NCBI GenBank assembly: GCA_021798635.1
Contig: JAJZGH010000001.1
Location: 1-57,995 of the forward strand
DNA length: 57,995 nt
Direction: 5' to 3'
Source of the DNA: Planctomycetota bacterium
GTDB taxonomy: Bacteria; Planctomycetota; Phycisphaerae; WQYP01
In this document: in pieces, positions 25,893 to 34,963 of the stretch
Numbering within the stretch: position 1 is the stretch's first letter
Layout of the letters: every line of letters starts with the position of its first letter
Made by a program: the position numbers and the translations under genes
The notes under the pieces: generated by a model
Databases searched by the model: none
What the model was told of the DNA's origin: nothing
What the model saw: the letters and a program-made list of their open reading frames with translations, nothing else

Positions 25893-26396
25893 GTGATTAT
25901 TGACAGTACGGTTGAACCGGTTCTTCCACTTTTGCGGGCTGTAGGCAAGATCCCCAGTGGGTTATTTATTCTTGTGACAGGTGAAGGCCCGCAGTTATCG
26001 GCCATGCTGGTGTCATTTGTCCAGCAGTTAAGTTTTGAGCCCCTGTGCATTGGCGTGGCGATTCACAAAGACCGGGAGATCGGTACCCGTATTGAAAAAT
26101 CGGGCTTTTTTACCCTCAATATATGTTCCGCCGGGGATAAAGGACTGTTGCGCAAATACGCCCGCCAAGCCCTGACGGGAGACGCGGCATTGGCCGAGGT
26201 GAGGCACCACAAATTGCCGGACGGGGGGATCGTCCTGCCTGAAGCCTGCGGGTTTGTGCATTGCCGATATTTTGCCCGCGTGAACTATCACTCCGATCAT
26301 GAGTTGTTTATTGGCATAGCCCAGGATGGGGATCTGACCGCTGATTCTGTGGCCAAGCCGATGATTCATACACGGCACGACGGCTCAAAGTATTAG
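25893..26396 (+). CDS. Flavin reductase-like protein
   Basis: A 167-residue member of the flavin reductase split-barrel family, shorter and more divergent than the one at 2530. KIPSGLFILVTG, SAMLVSFVQQLSFEPLCIGVAI and KSGFFTLNICS follow the family order. The GTG start at 25893 has GGAG just upstream. It ends 16 bases before the AhbAB-like gene, so the pair is probably one transcript. A redox partner role for the downstream protein is a reasonable guess but unproved. Confidence 0.8.
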   Translation: MIIDSTVEPVLPLLRAVGKIPSGLFILVTGEGPQLSAMLVSFVQQLSFEPLCIGVAIHKDREIGTRIEKSGFFTLNICSAGDKGLLRKYARQALTGDAALAEVRHHKLPDGGIVLPEACGFVHCRYFARVNYHSDHELFIGIAQDGDLTADSVAKPMIHTRHDGSKY

Positions 26397-26412
26397 TTGA
26401 ACTGCCCGTTGG

Positions 26413-27630
26413 ATGAATCACCTCAAGCCGACTGCCCCAACCGGACCGCTTGATTGTGGACTTAAAACTCCTAAAATGCCATTTATGACAACCACGCAAC
26501 TGCAACATCAATCGTGTCCATTGGAACTTGGCGACCCTGTCAATGCGGCGATACTCTCAGTATCGGAAGATCGCATTCAGGGTTTTCACCGCAATCCATT
26601 GGGCGAAATCGCAAGGCTTTCCGGCATTCCCGTTCAACAGGTTGTTGAGCGCATCGCTGCGCTGTTACGCGCCGGCGTGATCCGCCGGGTGCGCCAGACG
26701 CTCCTGGCTACTAATTTGGCTGCAGGAGCGTTAGTGGCGTGGGAAATACCGGCGGCTAATTTAAGTTCCGGCTTCGATTATCTGTTTGAAAAAGATCCGT
26801 TTTCCGGGCATGTGGTGATTCGTTCCACCGACGGCGAAACCACCGGTTCCAAATATCGTCTGTGGACGACGCTGAAAGTACCGCAGGGCTTTTCGCTGGA
26901 AAAACATTGCAATTTTTTAATGAAAGCAATTGGGGCGGGGGCGTTCAAGATTATGCCGGCCAAACGGTTATTTGCGCTGGGCGTGGGGCACGTGCGGCGC
27001 CGCGGTATGCAGCCGGGCAGTAAATCAGATGTTCTCGCTGAAGTGCTGGAAACGAAAACCGTGGAGCTTTCTGATCTGCAATGGCAGGTGCTCACCGCTC
27101 TAAAACGCGAGTTTTCCCCGGAGGAATTGGTTGAGAATATATGGGAGGCTCGGGCCACCCAGGCGGGTGTAAGCTTGGAAGAGTTTTACACCGTTGCAGA
27201 GCAGTTGCATTCGCTGGGCGTAATTGGCCGCTTTTCAACCTTTCTGGAACATGTCAAGCCCTTGGCCACCGGAGAAAAAGTCACGCAATACAACGCGTTA
27301 TTCCACTGGGCCGTTCCCCTTGGCAGAGAAATTGATGCCGGCCAGCAGGTGGGGCGGTTCCATATTATGACCCATGCCTACTGGCGAGAAGGCGGGACAG
27401 AATTTGGAAATGTTAATATCATGGGCGTGGCCCACGGCAAAGATAAAAACCTGCTCCTGGCGCATAAGGCTGCGATGGATGCGCATTTGGCTTCCGTTGG
27501 AATTCCCGTTTCCTATACCAATGTTTTCTGGGGCGGTCGTAGCGAAATAAAGCCCAGCGAAATTGTGCCGCAGGCCTATCTGGAGTGGTGCCGGGAACAG
27601 GGCATCGACCCCGACGCAATGCGGCTCTAA
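26413..27630 (+). CDS. Two-domain siroheme decarboxylase-like (AhbA/AhbB) protein
   Basis: A roughly 400-residue protein with two Lrp/AsnC-like halves. Half one (about 40-190) has a winged helix, LGEIARLSGIPVQQVVERIAALLRAGVIRRV, then YRLWTTLKVP and IMPAKRLFALGV. Half two (about 218-390) has LHSLGVIGRF, NALFHWAVP, THAYWREGG and IMGVAHGKD. The order matches AhbA/AhbB and NirDLGH siroheme decarboxylases, which remove two acetate carboxyl groups from siroheme. Usual AhbA and AhbB are separate subunits, and here they are fused. Several landmark residues differ, so another tetrapyrrole or regulatory role is possible. The start is uncertain: ATG 26413, 26476 or 26485. Confidence 0.65.
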   Translation: MNHLKPTAPTGPLDCGLKTPKMPFMTTTQLQHQSCPLELGDPVNAAILSVSEDRIQGFHRNPLGEIARLSGIPVQQVVERIAALLRAGVIRRVRQTLLATNLAAGALVAWEIPAANLSSGFDYLFEKDPFSGHVVIRSTDGETTGSKYRLWTTLKVPQGFSLEKHCNFLMKAIGAGAFKIMPAKRLFALGVGHVRRRGMQPGSKSDVLAEVLETKTVELSDLQWQVLTALKREFSPEELVENIWEARATQAGVSLEEFYTVAEQLHSLGVIGRFSTFLEHVKPLATGEKVTQYNALFHWAVPLGREIDAGQQVGRFHIMTHAYWREGGTEFGNVNIMGVAHGKDKNLLLAHKAAMDAHLASVGIPVSYTNVFWGGRSEIKPSEIVPQAYLEWCREQGIDPDAMRL

Positions 27631-27679
27631 TGGCTTGCGAATTCAGGCCTGTAAAATAACCCGCAATCAATACAGTCGC

Positions 27680-27706
27680 ACCGGCGCAATCTGTTCCGGT
27701 CTTTTT
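27680..27706 (+). terminator. Possible terminator after the AhbAB-like gene
   Basis: ACCGG (27680-27684) pairs with CCGGT (27696-27700), followed by C and five T residues. It lies about 50 bases past the stop and just before the ribosome site of the next gene. Confidence 0.45.
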
Positions 27707-27718
27707 CAGGAGTGAATG

Positions 27719-29623
27719 ATGCTGAAACGTCGGGATTTTATAAAGTTTGGCTTTCCAGTTGCAGCCGGACTTATGTTCGGACCTGAAAAGGGCTGGACCT
27801 CCGAAGCGGCGGGGCCATCGAATGACTACGTATTTAAAACGCCATTTTACCGGGTGGCCCTTTCGGCAACGGGCCCGGAAATTACGGCCATGAGTTTTGA
27901 TTCTCTGGGCCACGGCGGTAAGCCGGTCAATCCCATCATCCCCGTTCCTGCTGCCGCAGATCGGCAGACGTGGCATGTCGTAAAGACGTTGCATTCTGTA
28001 ACTTATCGCCTGGTGCGACATGGCCAGATAACTAACGCGGGCTGGCGGTTTGATTTTCAACCGCGCGGCATGAGAATCCGCTGTACCGTCGAGCCGGGAA
28101 TTCAGCCCGACCCGCTGACGCTGAAGTTTGATCAGTACATCAATCACGTCACCTTGCTTGGCCGCATGAAGAAATCGCCTCAGGAAATGCTTTGTCCCTG
28201 CCTTTTGCATATGCCGGATATGGGAACTGCGAGCCTCACATGCAGCATGCCCAAGGCCGGTCTGGGCTATGATGCTCTGCGCTGGGTGGACGACCAGCAA
28301 TATGTTAAAATCATATTCCCCGTCGCATCCGCACACCGCAACACGATTGACTACACGCTAGAGGTCACCTCCATATATCCGCACCTTCCGGGGATAGAAA
28401 AAGATCCTCGTTTTGACGGTTTTCGCCGAAACTTTTTGAATATTTTTCAGATCAACCCGCGTTTGCGGGCGCTGGCGAACAACGCCTCCAGTGACACTTG
28501 CGCCTTTACCGTGTATGAGTACGCGATGGTGGCGGCTCAATGCCCGCCGCTGGCTCGCGGATTGACCGCCCTGGATATTCTCCGCGATACACTTGACCGT
28601 TATTGTGACGGTATGGTGGCCTACGGCATGGTCGGATATGGAGCCAATTATGACGGTGCCAAGACCGGCATCTGGCGATCTCCATTCGACGCGCTGGATT
28701 CTCTGCCTTCACTAATTATTGCGGCCTGTACCTATATATCCTCATCGGGAGACTGGCGATGGGCCCGCAGGCGTTTTGCCGTGCTCGACGGATGGGGACG
28801 TAAAATGATGCAATCGGACACCAATCATAATGGTCTGATCAAATACCCCATGAGCGGCAACCATGGCTGCTACTCGACGGGTCATCCCTACCGTCCCAGC
28901 AACTGGTGGGACACCATCGGGTTTGGTCATGAGGACGCCTATGCCAATGCTCTGGCCTATCGCGCCTGTGCCATGCTGGCGCATGTGTCGGATCATATCG
29001 GCCGCACCTCAAGGGCGGATTTCTTCCATACCAGCGCCCGTAAACTCCGCAGCGTTTATTATCACACCTTCATCAATCCGCAGACGGGCCTGCTGGCTGG
29101 ATGGAAAAGTGCCGACGGAGAATTGCATGATTATCAGTTCCTCTTTGTCAATTCCGTTGCGGTATGTTTCGGCCTTCTGGATGACAGCGAAGCTCGCGCC
29201 GTCATGAAACAACTGCTTAAGAAAATAAAGGTCGCCGGATACTCCAACTTTCGGCTTGGACTGCCGGGCAATCTGATACCCGTACCGGTCGAAGATTACT
29301 TTCGCAGTCCCCGCCGTTTTGGTGGAGGCGGGGCGAAGGGATTTCAAATCTACGAAAACGGCGGCGCTACTGCCTGCTTCAGTTATTTTACCGTCGAAGC
29401 CCTTTTCCGCACGGGCTTAACAGTGGAAGCCAGAAATATTCTCTACCCCATGCTGGAGAGTTTCAAAGATGGATCATTTTCCGGCAAAGGCGCCGATGGA
29501 ATGACGCGGGACTGGAAAACCTGGAGCGGCAAGTGTTACGGTTACGAGGGATTTCTGGTTGATGGATATCTGGCTCTTCTGGCCGTGCTTACCGACCGTC
29601 ATGCCGCCGGAGCCAAAACGTGA
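27719..29623 (+). CDS. Tat-exported alpha/alpha-barrel (glycosidase-like) protein
   Basis: A 634-residue protein. KRRDFIKFG at residues 4-12 is a Tat motif, then a hydrophobic run ending near GPEKGW. The N-terminal third is beta-rich. From about residue 280 the hairpin-helix pattern appears, with NWWDTIGFGHEDAYANALAYRACAM and NGLIKYPMSGNHG typical of six-hairpin glycosidase folds. The exact glycoside hydrolase family was not recognised and the catalytic acids cannot be named with confidence. I start at ATG 27719 (AGGAG six bases upstream) rather than the adjacent ATG 27716. The nearest gene upstream is unrelated, so it may be single. Confidence 0.7.
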   Translation: MLKRRDFIKFGFPVAAGLMFGPEKGWTSEAAGPSNDYVFKTPFYRVALSATGPEITAMSFDSLGHGGKPVNPIIPVPAAADRQTWHVVKTLHSVTYRLVRHGQITNAGWRFDFQPRGMRIRCTVEPGIQPDPLTLKFDQYINHVTLLGRMKKSPQEMLCPCLLHMPDMGTASLTCSMPKAGLGYDALRWVDDQQYVKIIFPVASAHRNTIDYTLEVTSIYPHLPGIEKDPRFDGFRRNFLNIFQINPRLRALANNASSDTCAFTVYEYAMVAAQCPPLARGLTALDILRDTLDRYCDGMVAYGMVGYGANYDGAKTGIWRSPFDALDSLPSLIIAACTYISSSGDWRWARRRFAVLDGWGRKMMQSDTNHNGLIKYPMSGNHGCYSTGHPYRPSNWWDTIGFGHEDAYANALAYRACAMLAHVSDHIGRTSRADFFHTSARKLRSVYYHTFINPQTGLLAGWKSADGELHDYQFLFVNSVAVCFGLLDDSEARAVMKQLLKKIKVAGYSNFRLGLPGNLIPVPVEDYFRSPRRFGGGGAKGFQIYENGGATACFSYFTVEALFRTGLTVEARNILYPMLESFKDGSFSGKGADGMTRDWKTWSGKCYGYEGFLVDGYLALLAVLTDRHAAGAKT

Positions 29624-29783
29624 TTTGCGGCCATTCGTCGACATCGACAATTATTACGCTCTTTCATCTTGGCTGTTGATATGCGGAAAATTCAATACTG
29701 ATTGCCGGTTTAGGGGAGCTGTGGCATGGTGTTTGCATTCATTGCTTTTAACCACTCCCACCGGAATTAAATCAGGTTATTTG
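29624..29783. other. Intergenic region between the Tat protein and rpoD leader
   Basis: No protein-like open frame and no clear terminator was found. The last 40 bases are A/T-rich and lead into the TATAAT at 29784. Together with the leader to 30113 the gene-free stretch is about 490 bases. Confidence 0.4.
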
Positions 29784-30113
29784 TATAATTCTATTGGCAT
29801 CCACGGCGTACCGATGCTAAAATGATTGGTTCGGATTTGGCTACCCCTTGATGAAGGGAGTCGCGGACTCCGACGGATTTTCATCGCGGAAGGTGAAAAT
29901 TCAGAGAACCGGACCAGAATGATGCACCGGGCTTAATTGCGAGTTTTATTCTGCCGCATAATGGGTTGTTGGTCCGATGAATGACATGGTGCGTATGGAA
30001 AGACGTATCGTGGAAATATTGATAATGTTATTGGCTTCTTGAGTTAATTGTAATTCGATGAAGACTTAATTGGGATGCTCCGTCCATCTGTATTGGACGT
30101 TCAGGAGAACTTT
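29784..30113 (+). promoter_or_regulatory. rpoD promoter and structured leader
   Basis: TATAAT at 29784-29789 is a perfect -10 box, though no good -35 was seen. Transcription from about 29796 gives a leader of about 318 bases. In it, stem A pairs GATGAA (29850-29855) with TTCATC (29880-29885) around the hairpin GGAGTC/GACTCC (29857-29862 and 29866-29871). Stem B pairs ATTTTCA (29877-29883) with TGAAAAT (29894-29900). A and B share bases 29880-29883 and cannot form together. This is the pattern of a switching or attenuating leader. No known family was recognised. Confidence 0.4.
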
Positions 30114-31949
30114 GTGAGTCACGTCACCCATTCGCAGGTACAACCGCCCGCTGCGGTCAGCACGGTTCCATTGGCCAACGCCAGTGCTAATATTCAATTG
30201 CTAATAGAAAAAGGAAAATCGCAAGGTTATCTAACCTACGAAGAGCTTAATGAACTTTTGCCGGATGATGCCATTGCCCCCGACCGTCTTGATGCGCTGA
30301 TGCAACGCTTTGATGAAATGGGTGTGGAACTGCTTGATGAAGCGGAGGGAAATAAACACATTGCCGCCCCTGCCGCGGATGATCCCGACGAATCGCTGAT
30401 GCGCGAGGCCGAGGAAGAAATCAACTCCATCAAGGATGAAGATGAGGTTGCCGAGGTTGGCTCCAAGCGCATTGACGACCCCGTGCGAATGTATCTGACT
30501 CAGATGGGTGAAATTCCGCTTCTGACACGGGATGAGGAAATCCGTCTGGCCAAGAAGATCGAGTTAACCCGCATGGCCTTCCGCCGCAAGGTGCTCGAGA
30601 GCGATTACTGCATTCAAAGTGCGGTAGACATCCTGGCGCAGGTAGAGTCTGGTGAACTACCTTTCGACCGCACCATGCGTATTTCCACCGCTGAAGTTGA
30701 TGCCAAGGGAACCATCAGCAAACGCATTCCCCAGAATCTCGGCACCATACGCAAAATTCTGGTTCAGAATCGTGATGAATGGGATAAAATCCAGGAGGCG
30801 TCCTCTACGGAATCCATCAAAGAGGAAATCCGCCGCCGGATGCGTAATCGGCGTCGCAAAGCTGTCACGCTGCTGGAAGAGCTTTCGCTCCGCACGAGCA
30901 AAGTTATTCCGCTGATGAAAAAACTCCAGTCCATCAGCACCAAGCTGACGGAACTGCATCTGGAACTGCGCAGCAAAACTGCTCGGCTTTCTGAAGATGA
31001 TCGGCAAGCCATGACCGATGAATACATGGGCCTGATGGATCTGGTACTGGAAGACGCTGAGGCACTGCAACGGCGCTGCCAGAGTATTCAGTTGGTATTT
31101 AATGAATACGAAGACGCCAAACGTAAACTTTCCGGCGGCAACCTTCGATTGGTGGTATCGATCGCGAAGAAATACCGGAACCGCGGCTTGTCCTTTCTGG
31201 ATATTATCCAGGAAGGCAACACCGGTCTGATGCGGGCCGTTGACAAATATGAATATCGACGCGGTTACAAATTCAGTACCTACGCCACCTGGTGGATTCG
31301 TCAGGCGATTACCCGTGCCATCGCGGATCATGCCCGTACCATCCGTATTCCGGTACACATGATTGAAACCATGTCCAAGTTGCGGAATATCAGCAAAAAG
31401 CTGCTCCAAGACCTGGGCCGGGAGCCAACCATTGAAGAAATTTCAAAGGAAGCCAAAATGCCGGTAACCGAATGCCGGCGCGTCCTGAAAATCGCCCGGC
31501 ACCCGATATCGCTGGATCGGCCGGTCGGTGAATCTGAGGATTCTTATTTTGGCGACTTTATTGAAGACGAGGCGGCGGAAAATCCCGTGGAAACCGCCAC
31601 GCAGGAAATGTTGCGCGAACGTATTGATCAGGTCCTGAAAACCCTGACATACCGGGAGCGTGAAATTATTAAACTGCGCTATGGTATTGGGGACGGCTAC
31701 ACCTATACGCTGGAAGAAGTCGGGCGGATATTCAAAGTGACACGCGAACGCGTCCGTCAGGTAGAAGCCAAGGCCCTGCGCAAATTGCAACATCCGGTCC
31801 GCTCACGAAAACTTGAAGGTTTCCTGGATGGATCGATTTTGGCTACGCTGGGTGTCATTCCCCCTGGCGCACCGGCTGGATCTGAGGCTACTGAGGAAGA
31901 TGCGGAGGCTTCAGTGGAAGGCGGCGATGCCGATAGTGATGATAAATAA
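30114..31949 (+). CDS. rpoD: Primary sigma factor RpoD (sigma-70)
   Basis: A 611-residue group 1 sigma factor that directs RNA polymerase to housekeeping promoters. Region 1.1 is [19 protein letters not shown]. Region 1.2 is [21 protein letters not shown]. Region 2 contains [26 protein letters not shown] and [19 protein letters not shown], the -10 binding helix. Region 4 ends with [25 protein letters not shown], the -35 binding helix. GTG 30114 has AGGAG six bases upstream and is preferred over ATG 30075, which has none. The spacer between regions 1.2 and 2 is moderate, about 200 residues. The tail is acidic. Confidence 0.97.
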   Translation: MSHVTHSQVQPPAAVSTVPLANASANIQLLIEKGKSQGYLTYEELNELLPDDAIAPDRLDALMQRFDEMGVELLDEAEGNKHIAAPAADDPDESLMREAEEEINSIKDEDEVAEVGSKRIDDPVRMYLTQMGEIPLLTRDEEIRLAKKIELTRMAFRRKVLESDYCIQSAVDILAQVESGELPFDRTMRISTAEVDAKGTISKRIPQNLGTIRKILVQNRDEWDKIQEASSTESIKEEIRRRMRNRRRKAVTLLEELSLRTSKVIPLMKKLQSISTKLTELHLELRSKTARLSEDDRQAMTDEYMGLMDLVLEDAEALQRRCQSIQLVFNEYEDAKRKLSGGNLRLVVSIAKKYRNRGLSFLDIIQEGNTGLMRAVDKYEYRRGYKFSTYATWWIRQAITRAIADHARTIRIPVHMIETMSKLRNISKKLLQDLGREPTIEEISKEAKMPVTECRRVLKIARHPISLDRPVGESEDSYFGDFIEDEAAENPVETATQEMLRERIDQVLKTLTYREREIIKLRYGIGDGYTYTLEEVGRIFKVTRERVRQVEAKALRKLQHPVRSRKLEGFLDGSILATLGVIPPGAPAGSEATEEDAEASVEGGDADSDDK

Positions 31950-32055
31950 ATAAACTCGGACAGGCACCTGGGCACGGCAGCAGCCACGGTGATCCCTTCC
32001 GCTGTTTTAAGGACGCTTTAATTCCGTGCGCCCCAGTTATGGGTACTAAAAATTC

Positions 32056-32084
32056 TTGGCTGTCGGCATTTCTACCGATATAAG
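32056..32084 (+). promoter_or_regulatory. Promoter of the LOG-family gene
   Basis: TTGGCT (32056-32061), a 17-bp spacer and TATAAG (32079-32084) point to a start near 32091, about 78 bases before the GTG at 32169. It would make the LOG gene independent of rpoD. Confidence 0.5.
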
Positions 32085-32168
32085 CATTGTGACCGCAGAG
32101 CGTGTTTAAAAACGTGGTCCGTGCGGCTTCTGGAAGCAGGCTCTGCCAGTATTTGAACGGAGGAGCCG

Positions 32169-33029
32169 GTGCTCTACGATCATGAGTCCTCAGCACATAA
32201 TGATTTAACCACGCGGGACATGTGGCGGGTGTTTCGGATCATGGCTGAATTCGTGGAAGGCTTTGATGCCTTGGCTAACATCGGGCCGGCGGTGACCATT
32301 TTCGGATCAGCGCGAACGCCGCGCAAAGATCCCTATTACAAGAAAGCCCGACTCTTTGGCGCGATGCTGGCGCGAAAAAAATTTGCGGTCATTACGGGCG
32401 GCGGACCGGGAATCATGGAGGCCGCGAACTCCGGGGCGCACGACGCGGGTGGAGTTTCGGTGGGGCTTAACATCAGTTTGCCGCATGAACAACGCGCTAA
32501 CCCCTATCAGACCATTACTTTGAACCACCACTATTTTTTCGTACGCAAGACGATGTTTATCAAATATTCCCACGCCGTGGTCTGCTTCCCCGGCGGCTAC
32601 GGCACCATGGATGAATGTTTTGAAACACTCACGCTGATCCAGACGCTTAAAATTGATCCGCGCCCGGTGGTCCTGATAGGTAGAGACTACTGGCAGGGAT
32701 TGATTGACTGGTTAAAGAAAACCATGCGCAATAAATTTCACACTATCGGCACCGAAGATCTTAAGCTATTTCGCCTGACTGATGATCCTGCCGAAGCTTG
32801 CGATATCATTGTCCAAGCTGAAGAGGGCCGGTGCTGGGAGCCGCCAACACCCACTTTTTCCGGAGTGAATCCTGCCCGGCGGATGAGTCCGGAGGGAACC
32901 CGGATGGGCGTGGCGCCCCGAGTCAGCGGCGAAAAAATCGCGCAGCCCCAACTTCCCGTGGAATTAAATCACCGCAAGCCGCGGAAAACATCACGGCGTG
33001 CGGCCAAGTTGTCGAAGGCGGAAAAATAA
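32169..33029 (+). CDS. LOG-family (TIGR00730) Rossmann-fold protein
   Basis: A 286-residue protein. ITGGGPGIMEAANSGAHDAGG and the signature FPGGYGTMDECFETLTLIQT identify the LOG/YgdH family, whose members cleave the base-ribose bond of nucleotide monophosphates. Some produce cytokinin bases, while others such as PpnN act in nucleotide recycling. The Arg and Glu of the active site are present in the PGGYGTMDE segment. A Lys/Arg-rich tail of about 40 residues is unusual for the core enzyme. The GTG at 32169 is preceded by a GGAGGAG ribosome site. Confidence 0.88.
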   Translation: MLYDHESSAHNDLTTRDMWRVFRIMAEFVEGFDALANIGPAVTIFGSARTPRKDPYYKKARLFGAMLARKKFAVITGGGPGIMEAANSGAHDAGGVSVGLNISLPHEQRANPYQTITLNHHYFFVRKTMFIKYSHAVVCFPGGYGTMDECFETLTLIQTLKIDPRPVVLIGRDYWQGLIDWLKKTMRNKFHTIGTEDLKLFRLTDDPAEACDIIVQAEEGRCWEPPTPTFSGVNPARRMSPEGTRMGVAPRVSGEKIAQPQLPVELNHRKPRKTSRRAAKLSKAEK

Positions 33030-33030
33030 T

Positions 33031-33047
33031 CTCCCGTTTGGCGGGAG
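33031..33047 (+). terminator. Possible terminator of the LOG-family gene
   Basis: CTCCCG (33031-33036) pairs with CGGGAG (33042-33047) around TTTGG, immediately after the stop codon, followed by GTCTTT. The T-run is weak. Confidence 0.45.
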
Positions 33048-33340
33048 GTCTTTAACATATCTGGAAGTGCACAGAAACTCCTTGTGAATTTTGCCGCCGC
33101 GGTAGGCTGACTGCCTCCACCGTGAGCCAATGGAAACTCCATTTAATTCTTATTTGTGAAAAAATTTGGAAACTGAGCGCCTGATCATAAAGCGTCGCGG
33201 GGGCCTGGGGATTCTGGCTGGCAAATTAAAAATACGTAAAAAGCGATTAAAAAATCGCAAAGTTAAAATAAATTAACGGAAATATGCATTTCTGTTGCGA
33301 TGCTTGTAAATTTGCGTTTTTTTAGGTATATTTGAGCCAT
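33048..33340. promoter_or_regulatory. A/T-rich region and promoter upstream of folC
   Basis: No gene is seen. Bases 33210-33330 are markedly A/T-rich compared with the surroundings. A perfect hairpin GCGATT/AATCGC with an AAAA loop lies at 33243-33258. TTGTAA (33304-33309), a 17-bp spacer and TATATT (33327-33332) form a promoter whose start, near 33339, is almost on the folC ATG at 33341. Confidence 0.4.
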
Positions 33341-34876
33341 ATGATTACCGCGAAAAAACGCAAGTTATCGGTGTCTCCTGCCAAGCGCAAACGTGAGAAA
33401 GCATCTCGCGGTAAAGTGAAGCGTCATAGCTTCGTTGTTCCGGTTGGGAAAAAGTCATCCCATCGCAAAAATCCCCCGGTTGTGGTGAAGGTGGCCCCGG
33501 TATTGCCACCAGAAAATAAAGCTTACGCCAAAGCCATCGATTTTCTCATGAGCCACACCGACTACGAGCGCATGCGTGTGGTCCGATATAACACCACGAC
33601 ATTTAACCTTGATCGCATGAGGCAATTTCTTGAGGCACTGGGTAATCCACAGCAGGCGTACAAGACCGTCCACATCGCCGGAACCAAAGGAAAGGGCAGC
33701 ACCTGCCACATGGTTGCTGCAATGTTGCGCAGTGCCGGCTTCAAAGTTGGTTTATATACCAGCCCTCACTTGTTGAATTTGCGTGAGCGGATATGCGTCA
33801 ATGGGCAGCATATCAGCGAGGATCAATTCGTAGCGCTGATGAAGCGCGTCGAGTTGGCGGTTAAAAAGCTGGGATCCAATAAGCCGACATTCTTTGAAAT
33901 TCTCACGGCTATGGGTTTTGCGCATTTTGCTGATGAACACGTAGATATTGCGGTGATTGAAACCGGCCTGGGCGGACGCTTGGATTCCACCAATGTGATC
34001 ACTCCGGAAGTCACGGCAATTACCCATATAAGTTACGATCACATGGCGGTGTTGGGAAATTCCTTAACTAAAATTGCTGAAGAAAAAGCGGGAATTTTCA
34101 AGAAAGATGTGCCAGCTCTTTCCTGCCTTCAGGAGCCGGAAGTCGCAGCCACACTTAGCCGCGTTGCCCAACAGGTGCATGCGCCGCTGGAATTTGTCGG
34201 AACGGATATTGAATTCAGCCATCGCTTTGAAGTTACACGCCCCGTAGGCCCGCATGTGCGCGTATCTTTAACCACTGTGCGGTCGCATTTTGAGCATTTG
34301 ACCGTGCCCTTAATTGGGGAGCATCAGGCCGTCAACTGCGGTTTGGCGCTGGCCATACTGGATAAACTCAAGGCCCGCGGACTGCAGTTCAGCGACGCCA
34401 AGGCCGTGGCCGGACTCCAGGATGTCGATTTGCCGGGCCGCATCGAAACGGTTTGGCATGATCCGCGCGTGATTATAGATGGCGCACACAATGCCGCGTC
34501 GGTTAAAGCGTTATTCCGCGGAATCAGCCAATATATTCCCTATGACAGCATGGTTGTTATCTTTGGCTGCAATTGTGATAAAGACATTGACGGCATGTTG
34601 GAGCAGGTATCGCTGGGGGCTGATAAAGTTATTTTCACGCGGTCGCACAACAATCCTAAAAGTGCCAGCCCCGACGAGCTTTCCGCCCGTTACGTTGATC
34701 GCTTTGGAAAAATGGCCCAGGCGGCGGAAACCTTTGCCGATGCCATGGACATTGCCGCCCGCGCTATTTCCCGTGAGGACCTGGTCGCGGTAACCGGTTC
34801 GTTTTATCTTATCGGAGAAGCGAAACGCCTTTTCATGGGCCGCACCGCCTCAAACAATCGCAGCACGGCGTTATAA
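33341..34876 (+). CDS. folC: Folylpolyglutamate/dihydrofolate synthase
   Basis: A Mur-ligase-fold enzyme that adds glutamate to folates, or joins glutamate to dihydropteroate. The ATP loop is HIAGTKGKGSTCHMVAAML. ERICVNGQHISEDQF, ETGLGGRLDSTNVI and SYDHMAVLGNSLTKIAEEKAGI are classic. The C-terminal domain has IDGAHNAASVKAL. About 65 residues precede the family start at AYAKAIDFL, very rich in Lys and Arg, which is unusual. ATG 33341 is preferred, with TTG 33332 as an alternative. The near-leaderless promoter just upstream supports the early start. Confidence 0.93.
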   Translation: MITAKKRKLSVSPAKRKREKASRGKVKRHSFVVPVGKKSSHRKNPPVVVKVAPVLPPENKAYAKAIDFLMSHTDYERMRVVRYNTTTFNLDRMRQFLEALGNPQQAYKTVHIAGTKGKGSTCHMVAAMLRSAGFKVGLYTSPHLLNLRERICVNGQHISEDQFVALMKRVELAVKKLGSNKPTFFEILTAMGFAHFADEHVDIAVIETGLGGRLDSTNVITPEVTAITHISYDHMAVLGNSLTKIAEEKAGIFKKDVPALSCLQEPEVAATLSRVAQQVHAPLEFVGTDIEFSHRFEVTRPVGPHVRVSLTTVRSHFEHLTVPLIGEHQAVNCGLALAILDKLKARGLQFSDAKAVAGLQDVDLPGRIETVWHDPRVIIDGAHNAASVKALFRGISQYIPYDSMVVIFGCNCDKDIDGMLEQVSLGADKVIFTRSHNNPKSASPDELSARYVDRFGKMAQAAETFADAMDIAARAISREDLVAVTGSFYLIGEAKRLFMGRTASNNRSTAL

Positions 34877-34963
34877 GGTCTCTGATTGTTTGCAGCAGTT
34901 CGCCGCCATGGCCCGCCTCATTTCAATTATGGATTACCTCCGGTTCACTGCTACAATACAGGA

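Noticed and set aside
27419..28336. A 305-residue minus-strand frame over the end of the AhbAB-like gene and the Tat protein
   Set aside because: It crosses two well supported plus-strand genes and their intergenic region and shows no family features.
29880..29905. Possible cobalamin riboswitch core in the rpoD leader (GGTGAAAATTC-like stretch)
   Set aside because: The B12-box (GCCACTG) and the other conserved segments are missing, so the likeness is chance.
30657..31409. A 250-residue minus-strand frame inside rpoD
   Set aside because: It lies fully inside the conserved sigma factor sequence and is a codon-bias shadow.
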